From positions 1,071,312 through 1,135,311 of the forward strand of contig NZ_JAIQXE010000002.1 of assembly GCF_020076305.1 (NCBI RefSeq): 64,000 nt of DNA, read 5' to 3'. The notes below the pieces were generated by a model that saw nothing but the letters and a program-made list of their open reading frames with translations, ran no database searches and had not been told where the DNA came from. The position numbers and the translations under genes were made by a program. This DNA is from Flavihumibacter profundi. Lineage in GTDB: Bacteria; Bacteroidota; Bacteroidia; Chitinophagales; Chitinophagaceae. Below, piece after piece: positions 45,070 through 53,580 of this stretch (within the stretch, counting starts at the first letter, position 1; the number at the start of each line of letters is the position of its first letter).

Positions 45070-48000
45070 ATGTATCGAAGTTGTAACCAGGGACTTTTAT
45101 CGATTGTATTACTGCTGACCATGATGGCCTTGTCTTCAGTTCAAAGTGAAGTTCAAGCCCAACTCAATGCCGACCGGCTAATGCAATACAGCGAGAAAGA
45201 CGGGCTCCCCGCTTCAGAAGTTTTTGCGGTAATGCCCGATCGCTCTGGCTATATCTGGACGGGTACCATCAATGGCCTCTCCCGCTTCGATGGCTATGAA
45301 TTCAAACGCTATTATTATAATCCCAACGACAGCAATTCCATTAAAGGCAGTTTGATTTGGTCACTCTTCGAACAACCCAATGGTAATATCTGGATCGGTG
45401 GGGTCAGTGCCCTTAACCGTTATGATCCGGTCACCAAAATATTTCACCATTATAATTATTTACCACTAATAGACCAGCCTGAAAATGTTGAAACCGGAAT
45501 TCTCGCCATCAATAGCGATGCAAAAGGTCGGATATACTTTGGGGTAAGGATAAACCGTGGAACTGGTATCACACATGGACTTTTGTATTATGATGAAAAA
45601 ACGGATGCATTAAAAAGGTTTGAATATCCAGACAGCCTGGTTATCGGCGAAGTCTGGTACTCAAGCCTGGCCAAGTCCGGCGACTTTTGGTTCCTGAGTA
45701 ACACTGGGCTTTTTAAGATCAACCCGGCGGGTAAATTATCAAGGTACACTGGGTTGTCTGAAATAATTAATTCGCAAATCTACCCTTCAGGCCTTTATGC
45801 AGATGAGGAGGGATATTTATGGACAGGGTTATCAAATGCTCAATTGTGCCGGATTAACCTGTTGACTGGCGAAAAAACATTGTACTCCCTGCAGGGATTA
45901 TTTGGAAACAAAAAAGAAGGCATGTCTTTCAATTCGATGGATGGCGGGCCAAACCAAACACTTTGGATCGGTTCTAATTATGGCCTGGTTGTGTTTAATA
46001 AGAACACCCAAAAAGCAGAAATTTTTAAGGAGGTATCAGATAAAAAAATTGAACGCGAAGGTTTGTGGAGTATCAAATTTGACGCATTCGGCACCTTGTG
46101 GATGGGCTCCAACACAAAGGGATTGTTGAAATATGATAACACGTCACTACTCAAGACCTACAGTAATAAAAATGAAGTAAAAAACTCCTTGTCTCCCGGC
46201 TGGGCTAATAATGTCCGGGAGATTAGCGGAGGAAAGATTCTGATCACAACAGGTGGGCAAAATGGTACGGGTGGTTTTAATGTACTGGATCCCGTGACCG
46301 GCATGATCAGTATAATTCCCAACAACGAGATAGCGCCATTGATCTGGGGTATAAATGGTGTATACGAAAATGCACCCGGGGAATATATTATCAATACTTA
46401 CCGGGATAATTACCTTTTTTGGCCAGCCACAAAAAAAGTTGAAAAATTAAATTTACCAGGTGTTCCGGATAATACTGTCATCTGGACATTTTATACCGAC
46501 AAGCAACAGAATTTCTGGTTGGGAACTTCCCGTGGTCTCTATAAAAGAGACAAAGGCGCCAGTACATTTAAGCTTTACGAACTTTCTGTTTTGCCCGGGT
46601 CTAACCTCACCAGCAATGAAATAAACGGCATCCTCGAAAGCCGGTACAATGGTTTATGGCTAAGGACCAATAACGGCTTATTTTTTTACGACTATGCAAC
46701 TGACAAGATCGATCGCCATGGCTTTGATAAATCCCAGGGTGATGTATTCTTCTCCCAGGATGTGAATTCTATTTATGAAGATAAAGACAGTATTTTATGG
46801 GTAGGTACCTGGCAGGGCGGATTGGGCAAATACGATTTCAAGACCCACAAGATTATAAACTATACCACCGAGAATGGATTGCCGAGCATGAGTATTCAAA
46901 GTATCCTGGGCGATGAAGAGAACGGTACATTATGGATGGGCAGTTTTGATGGATTGATCCGGTTTGATAAGAAAACCGGGCAGAGTATCAGTTATTCAAT
47001 TGCAGACGGCATCCAAAGCCAGTTGTTTGCAGATGGGTCTGCTGTCAAAACTTCCAAAGGTTATTTTGCCTTTGGCGGCTCAAATGGCATCACTATTTTT
47101 AAGCCTGGGGATATTGCCAAAAACTCCATTCCCCCAAAAGTCTTCCTGACCGACCTGAAATTGTTTAATAAATCGGTTACTCCCGGTGATAACGCTGTCC
47201 TGAAAAGGCCCATCAATGAAACAAAGGAAATCTCCCTGGCCTACGACCAGAATAATATTTCCATCGACTTTCTCGCCATTCATTATGGTAACCCGGCTAA
47301 GAACAAATATGCCTACCGCCTTGAAAATTTTGAGAACGACTGGCGTGATGTTGGTAGCCAACATTCCGCATACTATTCCAAACTCCCGCCTGGTAAATAT
47401 GTATTCCGCGTTAAAGCAGCCAATAACAATGGTGTTTGGAATGAGGAAGGGGCCTCATTAAGTATCACTATCCTGCCTCCCTGGTGGCGGACCTATTGGG
47501 CCTATGGCGCTTACATTTTAATGTTTATTGGCGGGTTATTTGCTGGGGACCGTATTTTGAGATACCGGTTGGTTGAAAAGGAACGCGAGCGCAACCGGAA
47601 CCGCGAACTGGAGCAGGCTAAAGAAATTGAAAAAGCTTACCGTGGTCTCACAGAGGCACATGAGAGCCTGAAAGCCACCCAGAACCAACTGATACAGGCA
47701 GAGAAAATGGCATCCCTTGGTGAGCTTACCGCCGGCATTGCCCATGAGATACAGAATCCCTTGAATTTTGTCAACAATTTCGCTGAAGTCAACAATGAAC
47801 TGCTGGGTGAGATGAAGGAGGAAATGGATAAGGGTGAAATTGCAGCTGCTAAAGAAGTTGCAAAGCAGGTAATGCAAAATAATGTGAAGATCAATGAACA
47901 TGGTAAACGTGCTGATTCCATTGTGAAATCCATGCTGCAACATTCGCAGTCCAGCCGGGGAATAAAGGAATCTACTGATATCAATGCCCTTTGCGATGAA

Positions 48001-48447
48001 TACTTACGGTTAGCTTACCATGGGTTTAGGGCAAAGGAAAAATCCTTCCAGGCTAACCTGGTGATGAACTTTGAAAAAGAAATGCCTATGGTCAGCATTA
48101 GTCGCCAGGAGGTTGGCAGGGTTATTCTCAACCTGATTAATAATGCTTTTTATGCGGTGAATGAAAAAAGGAAACAATCGAATGAGGGTTATGGGCCTTC
48201 CGTGACAGTAAGTACAAAAAATATTAATGGAAAAATTGAAGTAAGTGTGAAAGATAACGGCAATGGCATACCTGTTAAAGTATTGGATAAGATATTCCAG
48301 CCTTTCTTTACCACCAAACCTTCAGGGCAGGGTACCGGACTGGGTTTGTCACTGAGCTACGATATCGTAAAAGTGCACGGTGGTGAAATTTCTGTATCCT
48401 CAAAGGAAGGAGAAGGTACCACTTTTACGGTGTCTTTACCGGTTTAA
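45070..48447 (+). CDS. Two-component propeller (Reg_prop/Y_Y_Y) histidine kinase (fifth of six)
   Basis: 1125 residues. Signal peptide (about 1-30), then two beta-propellers built of Reg_prop repeats (about 35-690, e.g. SGYIWTGTINGLSRFDG, NGTLWMGSFDGLIRFD), a Y_Y_Y immunoglobulin-like domain (about 720-800), a membrane span (about 808-828), and the kinase core with His892 in GIAHEIQNPLNF. It differs from classical hybrid HTCS proteins because it lacks receiver and AraC domains. In HTCS relatives the propeller senses glycans; the ligand here is unknown. Confidence 0.92.
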   Translation: MYRSCNQGLLSIVLLLTMMALSSVQSEVQAQLNADRLMQYSEKDGLPASEVFAVMPDRSGYIWTGTINGLSRFDGYEFKRYYYNPNDSNSIKGSLIWSLFEQPNGNIWIGGVSALNRYDPVTKIFHHYNYLPLIDQPENVETGILAINSDAKGRIYFGVRINRGTGITHGLLYYDEKTDALKRFEYPDSLVIGEVWYSSLAKSGDFWFLSNTGLFKINPAGKLSRYTGLSEIINSQIYPSGLYADEEGYLWTGLSNAQLCRINLLTGEKTLYSLQGLFGNKKEGMSFNSMDGGPNQTLWIGSNYGLVVFNKNTQKAEIFKEVSDKKIEREGLWSIKFDAFGTLWMGSNTKGLLKYDNTSLLKTYSNKNEVKNSLSPGWANNVREISGGKILITTGGQNGTGGFNVLDPVTGMISIIPNNEIAPLIWGINGVYENAPGEYIINTYRDNYLFWPATKKVEKLNLPGVPDNTVIWTFYTDKQQNFWLGTSRGLYKRDKGASTFKLYELSVLPGSNLTSNEINGILESRYNGLWLRTNNGLFFYDYATDKIDRHGFDKSQGDVFFSQDVNSIYEDKDSILWVGTWQGGLGKYDFKTHKIINYTTENGLPSMSIQSILGDEENGTLWMGSFDGLIRFDKKTGQSISYSIADGIQSQLFADGSAVKTSKGYFAFGGSNGITIFKPGDIAKNSIPPKVFLTDLKLFNKSVTPGDNAVLKRPINETKEISLAYDQNNISIDFLAIHYGNPAKNKYAYRLENFENDWRDVGSQHSAYYSKLPPGKYVFRVKAANNNGVWNEEGASLSITILPPWWRTYWAYGAYILMFIGGLFAGDRILRYRLVEKERERNRNRELEQAKEIEKAYRGLTEAHESLKATQNQLIQAEKMASLGELTAGIAHEIQNPLNFVNNFAEVNNELLGEMKEEMDKGEIAAAKEVAKQVMQNNVKINEHGKRADSIVKSMLQHSQSSRGIKESTDINALCDEYLRLAYHGFRAKEKSFQANLVMNFEKEMPMVSISRQEVGRVILNLINNAFYAVNEKRKQSNEGYGPSVTVSTKNINGKIEVSVKDNGNGIPVKVLDKIFQPFFTTKPSGQGTGLGLSLSYDIVKVHGGEISVSSKEGEGTTFTVSLPV

Positions 48448-48474
48448 CCGGGCAGGATTTCCGGGTTAACTAAT

Positions 48475-48506
48475 ATTTATATAACCACCGATCCTCTTTA
48501 TATTTG
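48475..48506 (+). promoter_or_regulatory. Possible internal promoter before the sixth kinase
   Basis: A full -7 element TATATTTG (48499-48506) with a weak -33 match ATTT (48475-48478), 20 bases apart. This is the only gap above 20 bp within the operon (76 bp), so the last kinase and the two regulators could also be transcribed on their own. Confidence 0.4.
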
Positions 48507-48523
48507 AGTAGGAGTATTTAACT

Positions 48524-49864
48524 ATGGGAATTAGTCCTTTCCTTCTTGCAGCACTATTGTATAAAATGCGCCAAACTCTCATGCAATCGGGAGCCTGGCC
48601 TGAATGGCAGCAAAATATCAAGTATGGGCTTATTGCTATTGCCGCACTTTTTGCTCTGGATATTATTTTCGATTGGAATTTCATCACCTGGGCCTGGTAT
48701 ATCAGCCTTTTGGTGGTTTTTTATATTATATACCGGATAGAGGATTTTGTCCGCCTTAGAAGCCTTATGTATGCATTTCTTCCGCTGATCCTGCTGGAAG
48801 TGCTGCAGGAAGCTACCCATCTGGGTAACTGGAAGTGGCTGAATGATCTTGAAAACGGGCTCGAAAATGCAAAAGCCTTTGCCATAATTTGGCTTGTGGC
48901 CATGATTGTCATAATTACGCGGCAGAATAAGGCACTTAAGAAAGTTGAGCTTAAAACACTGCATGAAGAACATTTAAAGCAGATTGCCGAAACTAAAAAA
49001 GCTGAATTGGAGGTACTCGTGGCAGAGCGGACAGCTGAACTTACCAAACAGAAGGAAGAATTACAGCAGATCGTAGTGGAATTAAAAGCAACCCAGGCCC
49101 AGTTAATACAATCTGAAAAAATGGCTTCCCTTGGTGAGCTTACTGCTGGTATTGCCCATGAAATTCAAAACCCCTTGAATTTTGTTAATAATTTTTCCGA
49201 AGTAAATGCTGAACTTATTGGAGAAATGGAGCAGGAAATTGAAAAGGGCAATTATGAGGAAGTTAAAGCCATTGCACAGGATATAAAGGATAATGAGGCC
49301 AAAATCAATCACCACGGAAAGCGTGCTGATGCTATTGTAAAGGGAATGCTGCAACATAGCCGCCTTGGCAGTGGCATGAAAGAGCCTACAGATATCAATG
49401 CACTTGCCGATGAATATTTACGGCTGGCTTATCATGGCCTGCGAGCAAAGGATAAATCGTTTAATGCGAACATGAAAACTGATTTTGACGTGCATATCGG
49501 GAATGTGAATGTCGTTCCGCAGGATATTGGCAGGGTTATACTGAATTTAATAACCAATGCATTTTATGCCGTAAATGAAAAAAAATCACACCACCCCGAA
49601 AACTATGACCCAACTATTTTCGTAAGTACTAAAAAGTTGAATGATTGGTTGGAAATAAAGGTTGCAGATAATGGACCGGGTATCCCGAAAAAAGTAATGG
49701 ACAAAATTTTCCAGCCTTTCTTTACCACAAAGCCAACCGGGGAAGGTACTGGTTTAGGTCTTAGTATGAGTTACGATATCGTTACCAAAGGCCATGGTGG
49801 CCAGTTGCTCGTGAAAACAAAAGAAGGCGAATTCGCTGAATTTATTATAAAGTTGCCGGTATAA
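48524..49864 (+). CDS. Membrane histidine kinase (sixth of six)
   Basis: 446 residues. Four membrane segments lie in the first 145 residues (about 32-49, 52-68, 80-95, 125-143), with no extracytoplasmic sensor domain. A coiled coil (about 145-195) leads to the kinase core with His212 in GIAHEIQNPLNF. The end differs from the other five (SMSYDIVTKGHGGQ). It shares the 437-bp conversion tract with the fourth kinase. The response regulator starts 7-16 bp later, making this the most direct partner. Confidence 0.9.
   Translation: MGISPFLLAALLYKMRQTLMQSGAWPEWQQNIKYGLIAIAALFALDIIFDWNFITWAWYISLLVVFYIIYRIEDFVRLRSLMYAFLPLILLEVLQEATHLGNWKWLNDLENGLENAKAFAIIWLVAMIVIITRQNKALKKVELKTLHEEHLKQIAETKKAELEVLVAERTAELTKQKEELQQIVVELKATQAQLIQSEKMASLGELTAGIAHEIQNPLNFVNNFSEVNAELIGEMEQEIEKGNYEEVKAIAQDIKDNEAKINHHGKRADAIVKGMLQHSRLGSGMKEPTDINALADEYLRLAYHGLRAKDKSFNANMKTDFDVHIGNVNVVPQDIGRVILNLITNAFYAVNEKKSHHPENYDPTIFVSTKKLNDWLEIKVADNGPGIPKKVMDKIFQPFFTTKPTGEGTGLGLSMSYDIVTKGHGGQLLVKTKEGEFAEFIIKLPV
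49304..49740 (+). repeat. Gene-conversion tract, copy 2
   Basis: Pairs with 44495-44931 at an offset of 4809 bp, 435 of 437 bases equal. It covers the end of the dimerisation helix through the N box to the start of the ATP-lid glycine motif. Confidence 0.93.
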
Positions 49865-49880
49865 ACCTTAAATGCATGCT

Positions 49881-50255
49881 ATGAAAATATTAGTGGTTGA
49901 TGACGAAAGAGATATTCAAACACTGTTTGAACAACGCTTCCGTAGGGAGATCAGGGAAAACCTGGTTAATTTTGTATTTGCCTTTTCAGGCGAAGAAGCT
50001 TTAAATTACCTGAACGGGCACGAACATGAAGCTGTGCTGATCTTATCAGATATCAATATGCCGGGAATGAGCGGATTAGAATTGTTGGCACATATAAAGC
50101 AAAAGTACATGAAACCACCACCGGTTGTCATGATGATCACTGCCTACGGTGATGCCGAGAACTTTAATACTGCAAAACAACTGGGAGCAGATGATTTTCT
50201 GACCAAGCCTGTCGACTTTTCCTTATTGAAAGAAAAACTTAAAATTATCATTTGA
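49881..50255 (+). CDS. Single-domain response regulator (CheY-like)
   Basis: 124 residues from ATG 49881 (ATG 49872 would add three). Receiver fold with acidic pair in VVDDE, phospho-acceptor Asp57 in LSDINMPGM, and Lys in LTKPVDF. No output domain. It could act as a phosphate shuttle or sink, or control a protein elsewhere. It is closely like the receiver of the next gene (shared FRRxIRE pattern). Stop and the next start overlap as TGATG. Confidence 0.92.
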   Translation: MKILVVDDERDIQTLFEQRFRREIRENLVNFVFAFSGEEALNYLNGHEHEAVLILSDINMPGMSGLELLAHIKQKYMKPPPVVMMITAYGDAENFNTAKQLGADDFLTKPVDFSLLKEKLKIII

Positions 50256-51295
50256 TGGCAAAGATTTTAGTCGCAGATGATGAGGTGGACCTGGAGATGC
50301 TGATCAAACAGAAATTCCGCCAGAAAATACGCGAACACCAATATGAGTTCATTTTTGCAGTCAATGGCAATGACGCACTCGAAAAGATCCAGCAAAATCC
50401 GGATGTTGATATCGTACTAAGCGATATCAATATGCCTGAAATGGATGGTCTAACCTTATTAAGCAAACTTGGCGAATCGAGTCCCCTGATCAAAGCAGTA
50501 ATTGTTTCCGCTTATGGGGATATGGAGAATATCAGGACAGCCATGAACCGTGGTGCTTTTGATTTTATCACCAAACCGATCAATTTCGAGGACCTGTCGT
50601 TGACAATGGAAAAAACGCTTAAACATGTTATCCATATCCGCGAAACACTTAAGGCAATAAAGGAGAACAATATCCTGAAAATGTATGTCGATGAAACCGT
50701 TTTGAATTTTATGGGCAGCCATGAATTTGAAACTTCATTGATGGTCAATGAAACAGTTGAGGCAACTGTTGTATTTATTGACATTTGCAGTTTCACTTCA
50801 ATTAGTGAAAAAGAATCACCTGATATGGTAGTGAAACTGCTCAATACTTATTTTGATGTAATGGTGAAAGAAATTATTGCCCAGGGCGGCTACATTGATA
50901 AATTCATTGGGGACGCTGTAATGGCGGTATTCCGGGGAAATTACCACTTAGACCGGGCTATTGAGGCTTCTCTTGCGGTAAGGCGACAAATTGATAAAGC
51001 ATTGCCGTTAACTGAAGGTATTTCTTTCATTCCCAAAGTATCCATTGGTATCAACAGTGGCGAAATGATTTCAGGTAATATTGGTTCGGCAAGCCTGCGC
51101 AGGTTAGATTATACCGTTATCGGCGATACCGTGAATACTGCCCAACGGTTGCAGACTGCTGCTAAAGAAGGACAAATAATTATTAGTGAAGAATCCTACC
51201 AAAAAGTGAAGGAATCTTTCAATTGCCTTGAAGTGGGAAAAGTTAACCTGAAGAATAAATCAGTTTCCTTGACTATCTATGAAGTGCTTGACTAG
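50255..51295 (+). CDS. Response regulator with class III adenylate cyclase output
   Basis: 346 residues from ATG 50255 (TTG at 50252 is not needed). Receiver domain 1-120 (Asp57 in LSDINMPEM, Lys107-Pro108), linker helix, then cyclase domain about 160-345. Metal-binding Asp176 (FIDICSF) and Asp220 (KFIGDAVM), adenine-selecting Lys216 and Asp285 (RRLDYTVIGD), and transition-state Asn294 and Arg298 (NTAQR) are all present, so an active adenylate cyclase is predicted. It would link the kinase set to cAMP. It ends converging on the next gene with a 4-bp overlap. Confidence 0.92.
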   Translation: MAKILVADDEVDLEMLIKQKFRQKIREHQYEFIFAVNGNDALEKIQQNPDVDIVLSDINMPEMDGLTLLSKLGESSPLIKAVIVSAYGDMENIRTAMNRGAFDFITKPINFEDLSLTMEKTLKHVIHIRETLKAIKENNILKMYVDETVLNFMGSHEFETSLMVNETVEATVVFIDICSFTSISEKESPDMVVKLLNTYFDVMVKEIIAQGGYIDKFIGDAVMAVFRGNYHLDRAIEASLAVRRQIDKALPLTEGISFIPKVSIGINSGEMISGNIGSASLRRLDYTVIGDTVNTAQRLQTAAKEGQIIISEESYQKVKESFNCLEVGKVNLKNKSVSLTIYEVLD

Positions 51296-51924
51296 TATGC
51301 GTTAGCCGCTGTGATGTAAAAAAGGTAGCCTGCTTCTCCCGCTTTCATTTTATAGGTTATGGTCATCCTTGATTTGTTTCCAATTTTTACCGGGAAGGTC
51401 CTTAATAAAGATTTGCCTGCTATTTCAAATTCGTCATGTCCTTCATACCCTTCGAATTTTCCTCCGGTATCTAAATCGGCTGCAGTTATTTCTGGTAAAT
51501 AGACGAAAGAAAATGATTTATCCCCGTTAGATGCAAATCCATATACATTTCCGTAACTGCCTGAACCGGCTGCAGTGGTAATAATATAGATTTCATCAAA
51601 CCCATTGCCATCCAGATCTGCCACCAGTATTTTGTTAACTGGATCAACATCCTTAAGTGTAAGGTTTGAACTGCTGTCTCCGGTAAATCCAACTATGATA
51701 TTACTCAGGCTCATGCCAACCGGGTGCGTTATTTCTACCTGCACTGATTTTCCTGAATGCATTTTGTATTCCCTGATCTCGGCCACGGGTATCCTGCCGG
51801 TAGCAGAAACCTTGGGTGTGAGTGTGGCTGTATCCGTTAGTTCAGCCATTTTTCCTGGGTTTGTACCATTATTACATGAAAACGAAAGGATAGCCATCAT
51901 GATAAAAAAGAGTAAAGCTTTCAT
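51292..51924 (-). CDS. PliI-like lysozyme inhibitor family lipoprotein
   Basis: 210 residues. Lipoprotein signal (about 1-17, LSFSCNN). The C-terminal 150 residues resemble PliI, the periplasmic inhibitor of invertebrate-type lysozyme: EITHPVGMSLS, VADLDGNGFDE, TTAAGSGSYGNVYGF, FVYLPEI and GYEGHDEFEIAG. The known role is protecting peptidoglycan from host or competitor lysozyme. Its last four bases overlap the end of the cyclase gene on the other strand. Confidence 0.72.
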   Translation of the reverse strand: MKALLFFIMMAILSFSCNNGTNPGKMAELTDTATLTPKVSATGRIPVAEIREYKMHSGKSVQVEITHPVGMSLSNIIVGFTGDSSSNLTLKDVDPVNKILVADLDGNGFDEIYIITTAAGSGSYGNVYGFASNGDKSFSFVYLPEITAADLDTGGKFEGYEGHDEFEIAGKSLLRTFPVKIGNKSRMTITYKMKAGEAGYLFYITAANAY

Positions 51925-51976
51925 GTCCCGGGTTTTTATGATTAAAGCTAACCAGTAATTTCTTTGGCTGGAATAA

Positions 51977-52012
51977 AAAAAGGTCCTGGTAATTTATTTT
52001 CCAGGACCTTCT
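51977..52012 (-). terminator. Terminator of ompA
   Basis: Stem AGGTCCTGG / CCAGGACCT (51983-51991 and 52003-52011) with an 11-base loop, followed on the minus strand by a run of seven T. It sits 16 bp after the ompA stop. Confidence 0.88.
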
Positions 52013-52027
52013 ATACATCTTAAAAAA

Positions 52028-53422
52028 TTACTGGCTTACTTTGAATTCAACCCTGCGGTTTTTAGTTTTTCCTTCTTTGGTAGCGTTATCAGCAATTGGT
52101 TGATCCTGGCCAAAGCCTATTGCAGTCAGGCGATCTTCATTAACACCTTTCTTAACCAGGTAGGCTTTAACAGCTTCGGCACGCTTCATACTGAGTGTTT
52201 GGTTGGTTTCTGGCTTACCGGTATTATCGGTATGGCCGATTATTTCAACTTTCAATAGAGGATACTGTGTATTCAGGATATTAGCTCCGGCATCCAGTGT
52301 TTTCTTAGATGCTGCAGTTAATGCGGAACTTCCTGATACAAACTGCACAGCAGATGACCTGAATTTAGCAGTTTCCAGGGTTGGACATCCGCTATTTTCA
52401 ACAGGGCCTGCTACATCCGGGCATTTATCTTCATCATCGTTTACACCATCGTTGTCCCTGTCCGGAGCCGGGCAGCCATTGTATTTGGCGATACCCGGAA
52501 CATCTATACATTTATCTTCTTCATCATTAATACCATCTCCATCGGTATCAGGAATCGGGCAGCCATTGTACTTCGCGATACCCGGAACATCTATACATTT
52601 ATCTTCTTCGTCATTGATGCCATCCTTATCAGTGTCTGGAATCGGGCATCCGTTATATTTGGCAAGACCTGCTACTGCCGGGCATTTATCTTCTTCATCA
52701 TTAATGCCGTCTCCATCGGTATCAGGAATCGGGCACCCCGCATATCTTTCAAGACCTGGTACAGTAGGGCATTTATCTTTAGAATCGGGAATGCCGTCTT
52801 TATCTGTATCATATGGAATGAAATTGCCTCCGGCTAATTTCAGTTTTAGACCAACTTGTATATTCTGGTTGTAATATTTTACGCCTGACCCGGAATTATT
52901 CATGTCGTTCAAGCCATGGATATACCTGGCAAAAGGAGTGAGGCGGCCATGTGGCATAACTTCAATACCACCGCTTATCGACGTGCTGGTTTTATTAAAA
53001 GCACTTTTATTAACATTATTTTGGTCATCCTTCACTGAACTGAGAAAATCAAACTGTGGTCCGAATGTAAGGGCGATTTTTTTATTCAGGTTGAATTTCA
53101 ACAAAAGCGGCAGGGAAAAATAATCGATACTACCGTTCAGTGCAGTGCTAAAAGTATCCTTTTGGTCATACCTGTAATTAGAAAATAATAGCTGTGGTTC
53201 AAATGATACTACTTTGCTAAAAGGAAAGTTGAACCATGCACCACCTCCTAAACCAGTACCAAAATTATAATCAATATTTTTTGGGTTATCACCGCCAACC
53301 CTGAACCTGGAGAAATTGGCTGCTCCTAGAAGGCCGCCGGAAACTGTGTAATGCCCTTTTTCTGTCTGGGCAAATAAGCCAAGTGAGCTTATCATGAGGA
53401 ACAGGAAAATCAGCTTTTTCAT
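52028..53422 (-). CDS. OmpA family protein with N-terminal barrel and thrombospondin type 3 repeats
   Basis: 464 residues. Signal peptide (ending LFAQ), outer-membrane beta-barrel (about 20-200), five Ca-binding TSP3 repeats (about 205-347, DTDGDGINDEEDKC type), and a C-terminal OmpA domain (about 355-464) with IGHTDNTG and KNRRVEF that binds peptidoglycan. It ties the outer membrane to the cell wall. Promoter and terminator are both visible, so it forms a single-gene unit. Confidence 0.94.
   Translation of the reverse strand: MKKLIFLFLMISSLGLFAQTEKGHYTVSGGLLGAANFSRFRVGGDNPKNIDYNFGTGLGGGAWFNFPFSKVVSFEPQLLFSNYRYDQKDTFSTALNGSIDYFSLPLLLKFNLNKKIALTFGPQFDFLSSVKDDQNNVNKSAFNKTSTSISGGIEVMPHGRLTPFARYIHGLNDMNNSGSGVKYYNQNIQVGLKLKLAGGNFIPYDTDKDGIPDSKDKCPTVPGLERYAGCPIPDTDGDGINDEEDKCPAVAGLAKYNGCPIPDTDKDGINDEEDKCIDVPGIAKYNGCPIPDTDGDGINDEEDKCIDVPGIAKYNGCPAPDRDNDGVNDDEDKCPDVAGPVENSGCPTLETAKFRSSAVQFVSGSSALTAASKKTLDAGANILNTQYPLLKVEIIGHTDNTGKPETNQTLSMKRAEAVKAYLVKKGVNEDRLTAIGFGQDQPIADNATKEGKTKNRRVEFKVSQ
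52382..52810 (-). repeat. Five TSP3 repeats with 87-bp period
   Basis: Coding repeats of 29 residues ending in GCP. The third and fourth copies are almost equal at DNA level (both contain GATACCCGGAACATCTATAC), which points to recent expansion; the outer copies are more diverged. Confidence 0.85.
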
Positions 53423-53498
53423 AATGGTTAATTTAAGGGAAAGAATAATGGAAAAGCCAGATATATAATTTATTAATTTATAAATGGCTAATCTGGCG

Positions 53499-53530
53499 CA
53501 AAGGTAAACCGGGGGATGACAATATGCAAA
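53499..53530 (-). promoter_or_regulatory. ompA promoter, Bacteroidota type
   Basis: On the minus strand a -33 TTTG (53530-53527) is followed after exactly 20 bases by TACCTTTG (53506-53499), the full TAnnTTTG consensus. Transcription would start near 53492 and give a leader of about 70 bases. Confidence 0.8.
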
Positions 53531-53580
53531 AAAACATTAACTAAATCAGCTGAATCTGTTGTGGTATTTTCGACTTGTAC

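Noticed and set aside
52382..52810. Regular 87-bp repeats considered as a CRISPR array
   Set aside because: Period, coding content and lack of variable spacers fit protein repeats, not CRISPR.
52203..52874. 223-codon repetitive Ser/Pro-rich frame opposite the OmpA repeats
   Set aside because: Repetition is explained by the TSP3 coding repeats on the minus strand.
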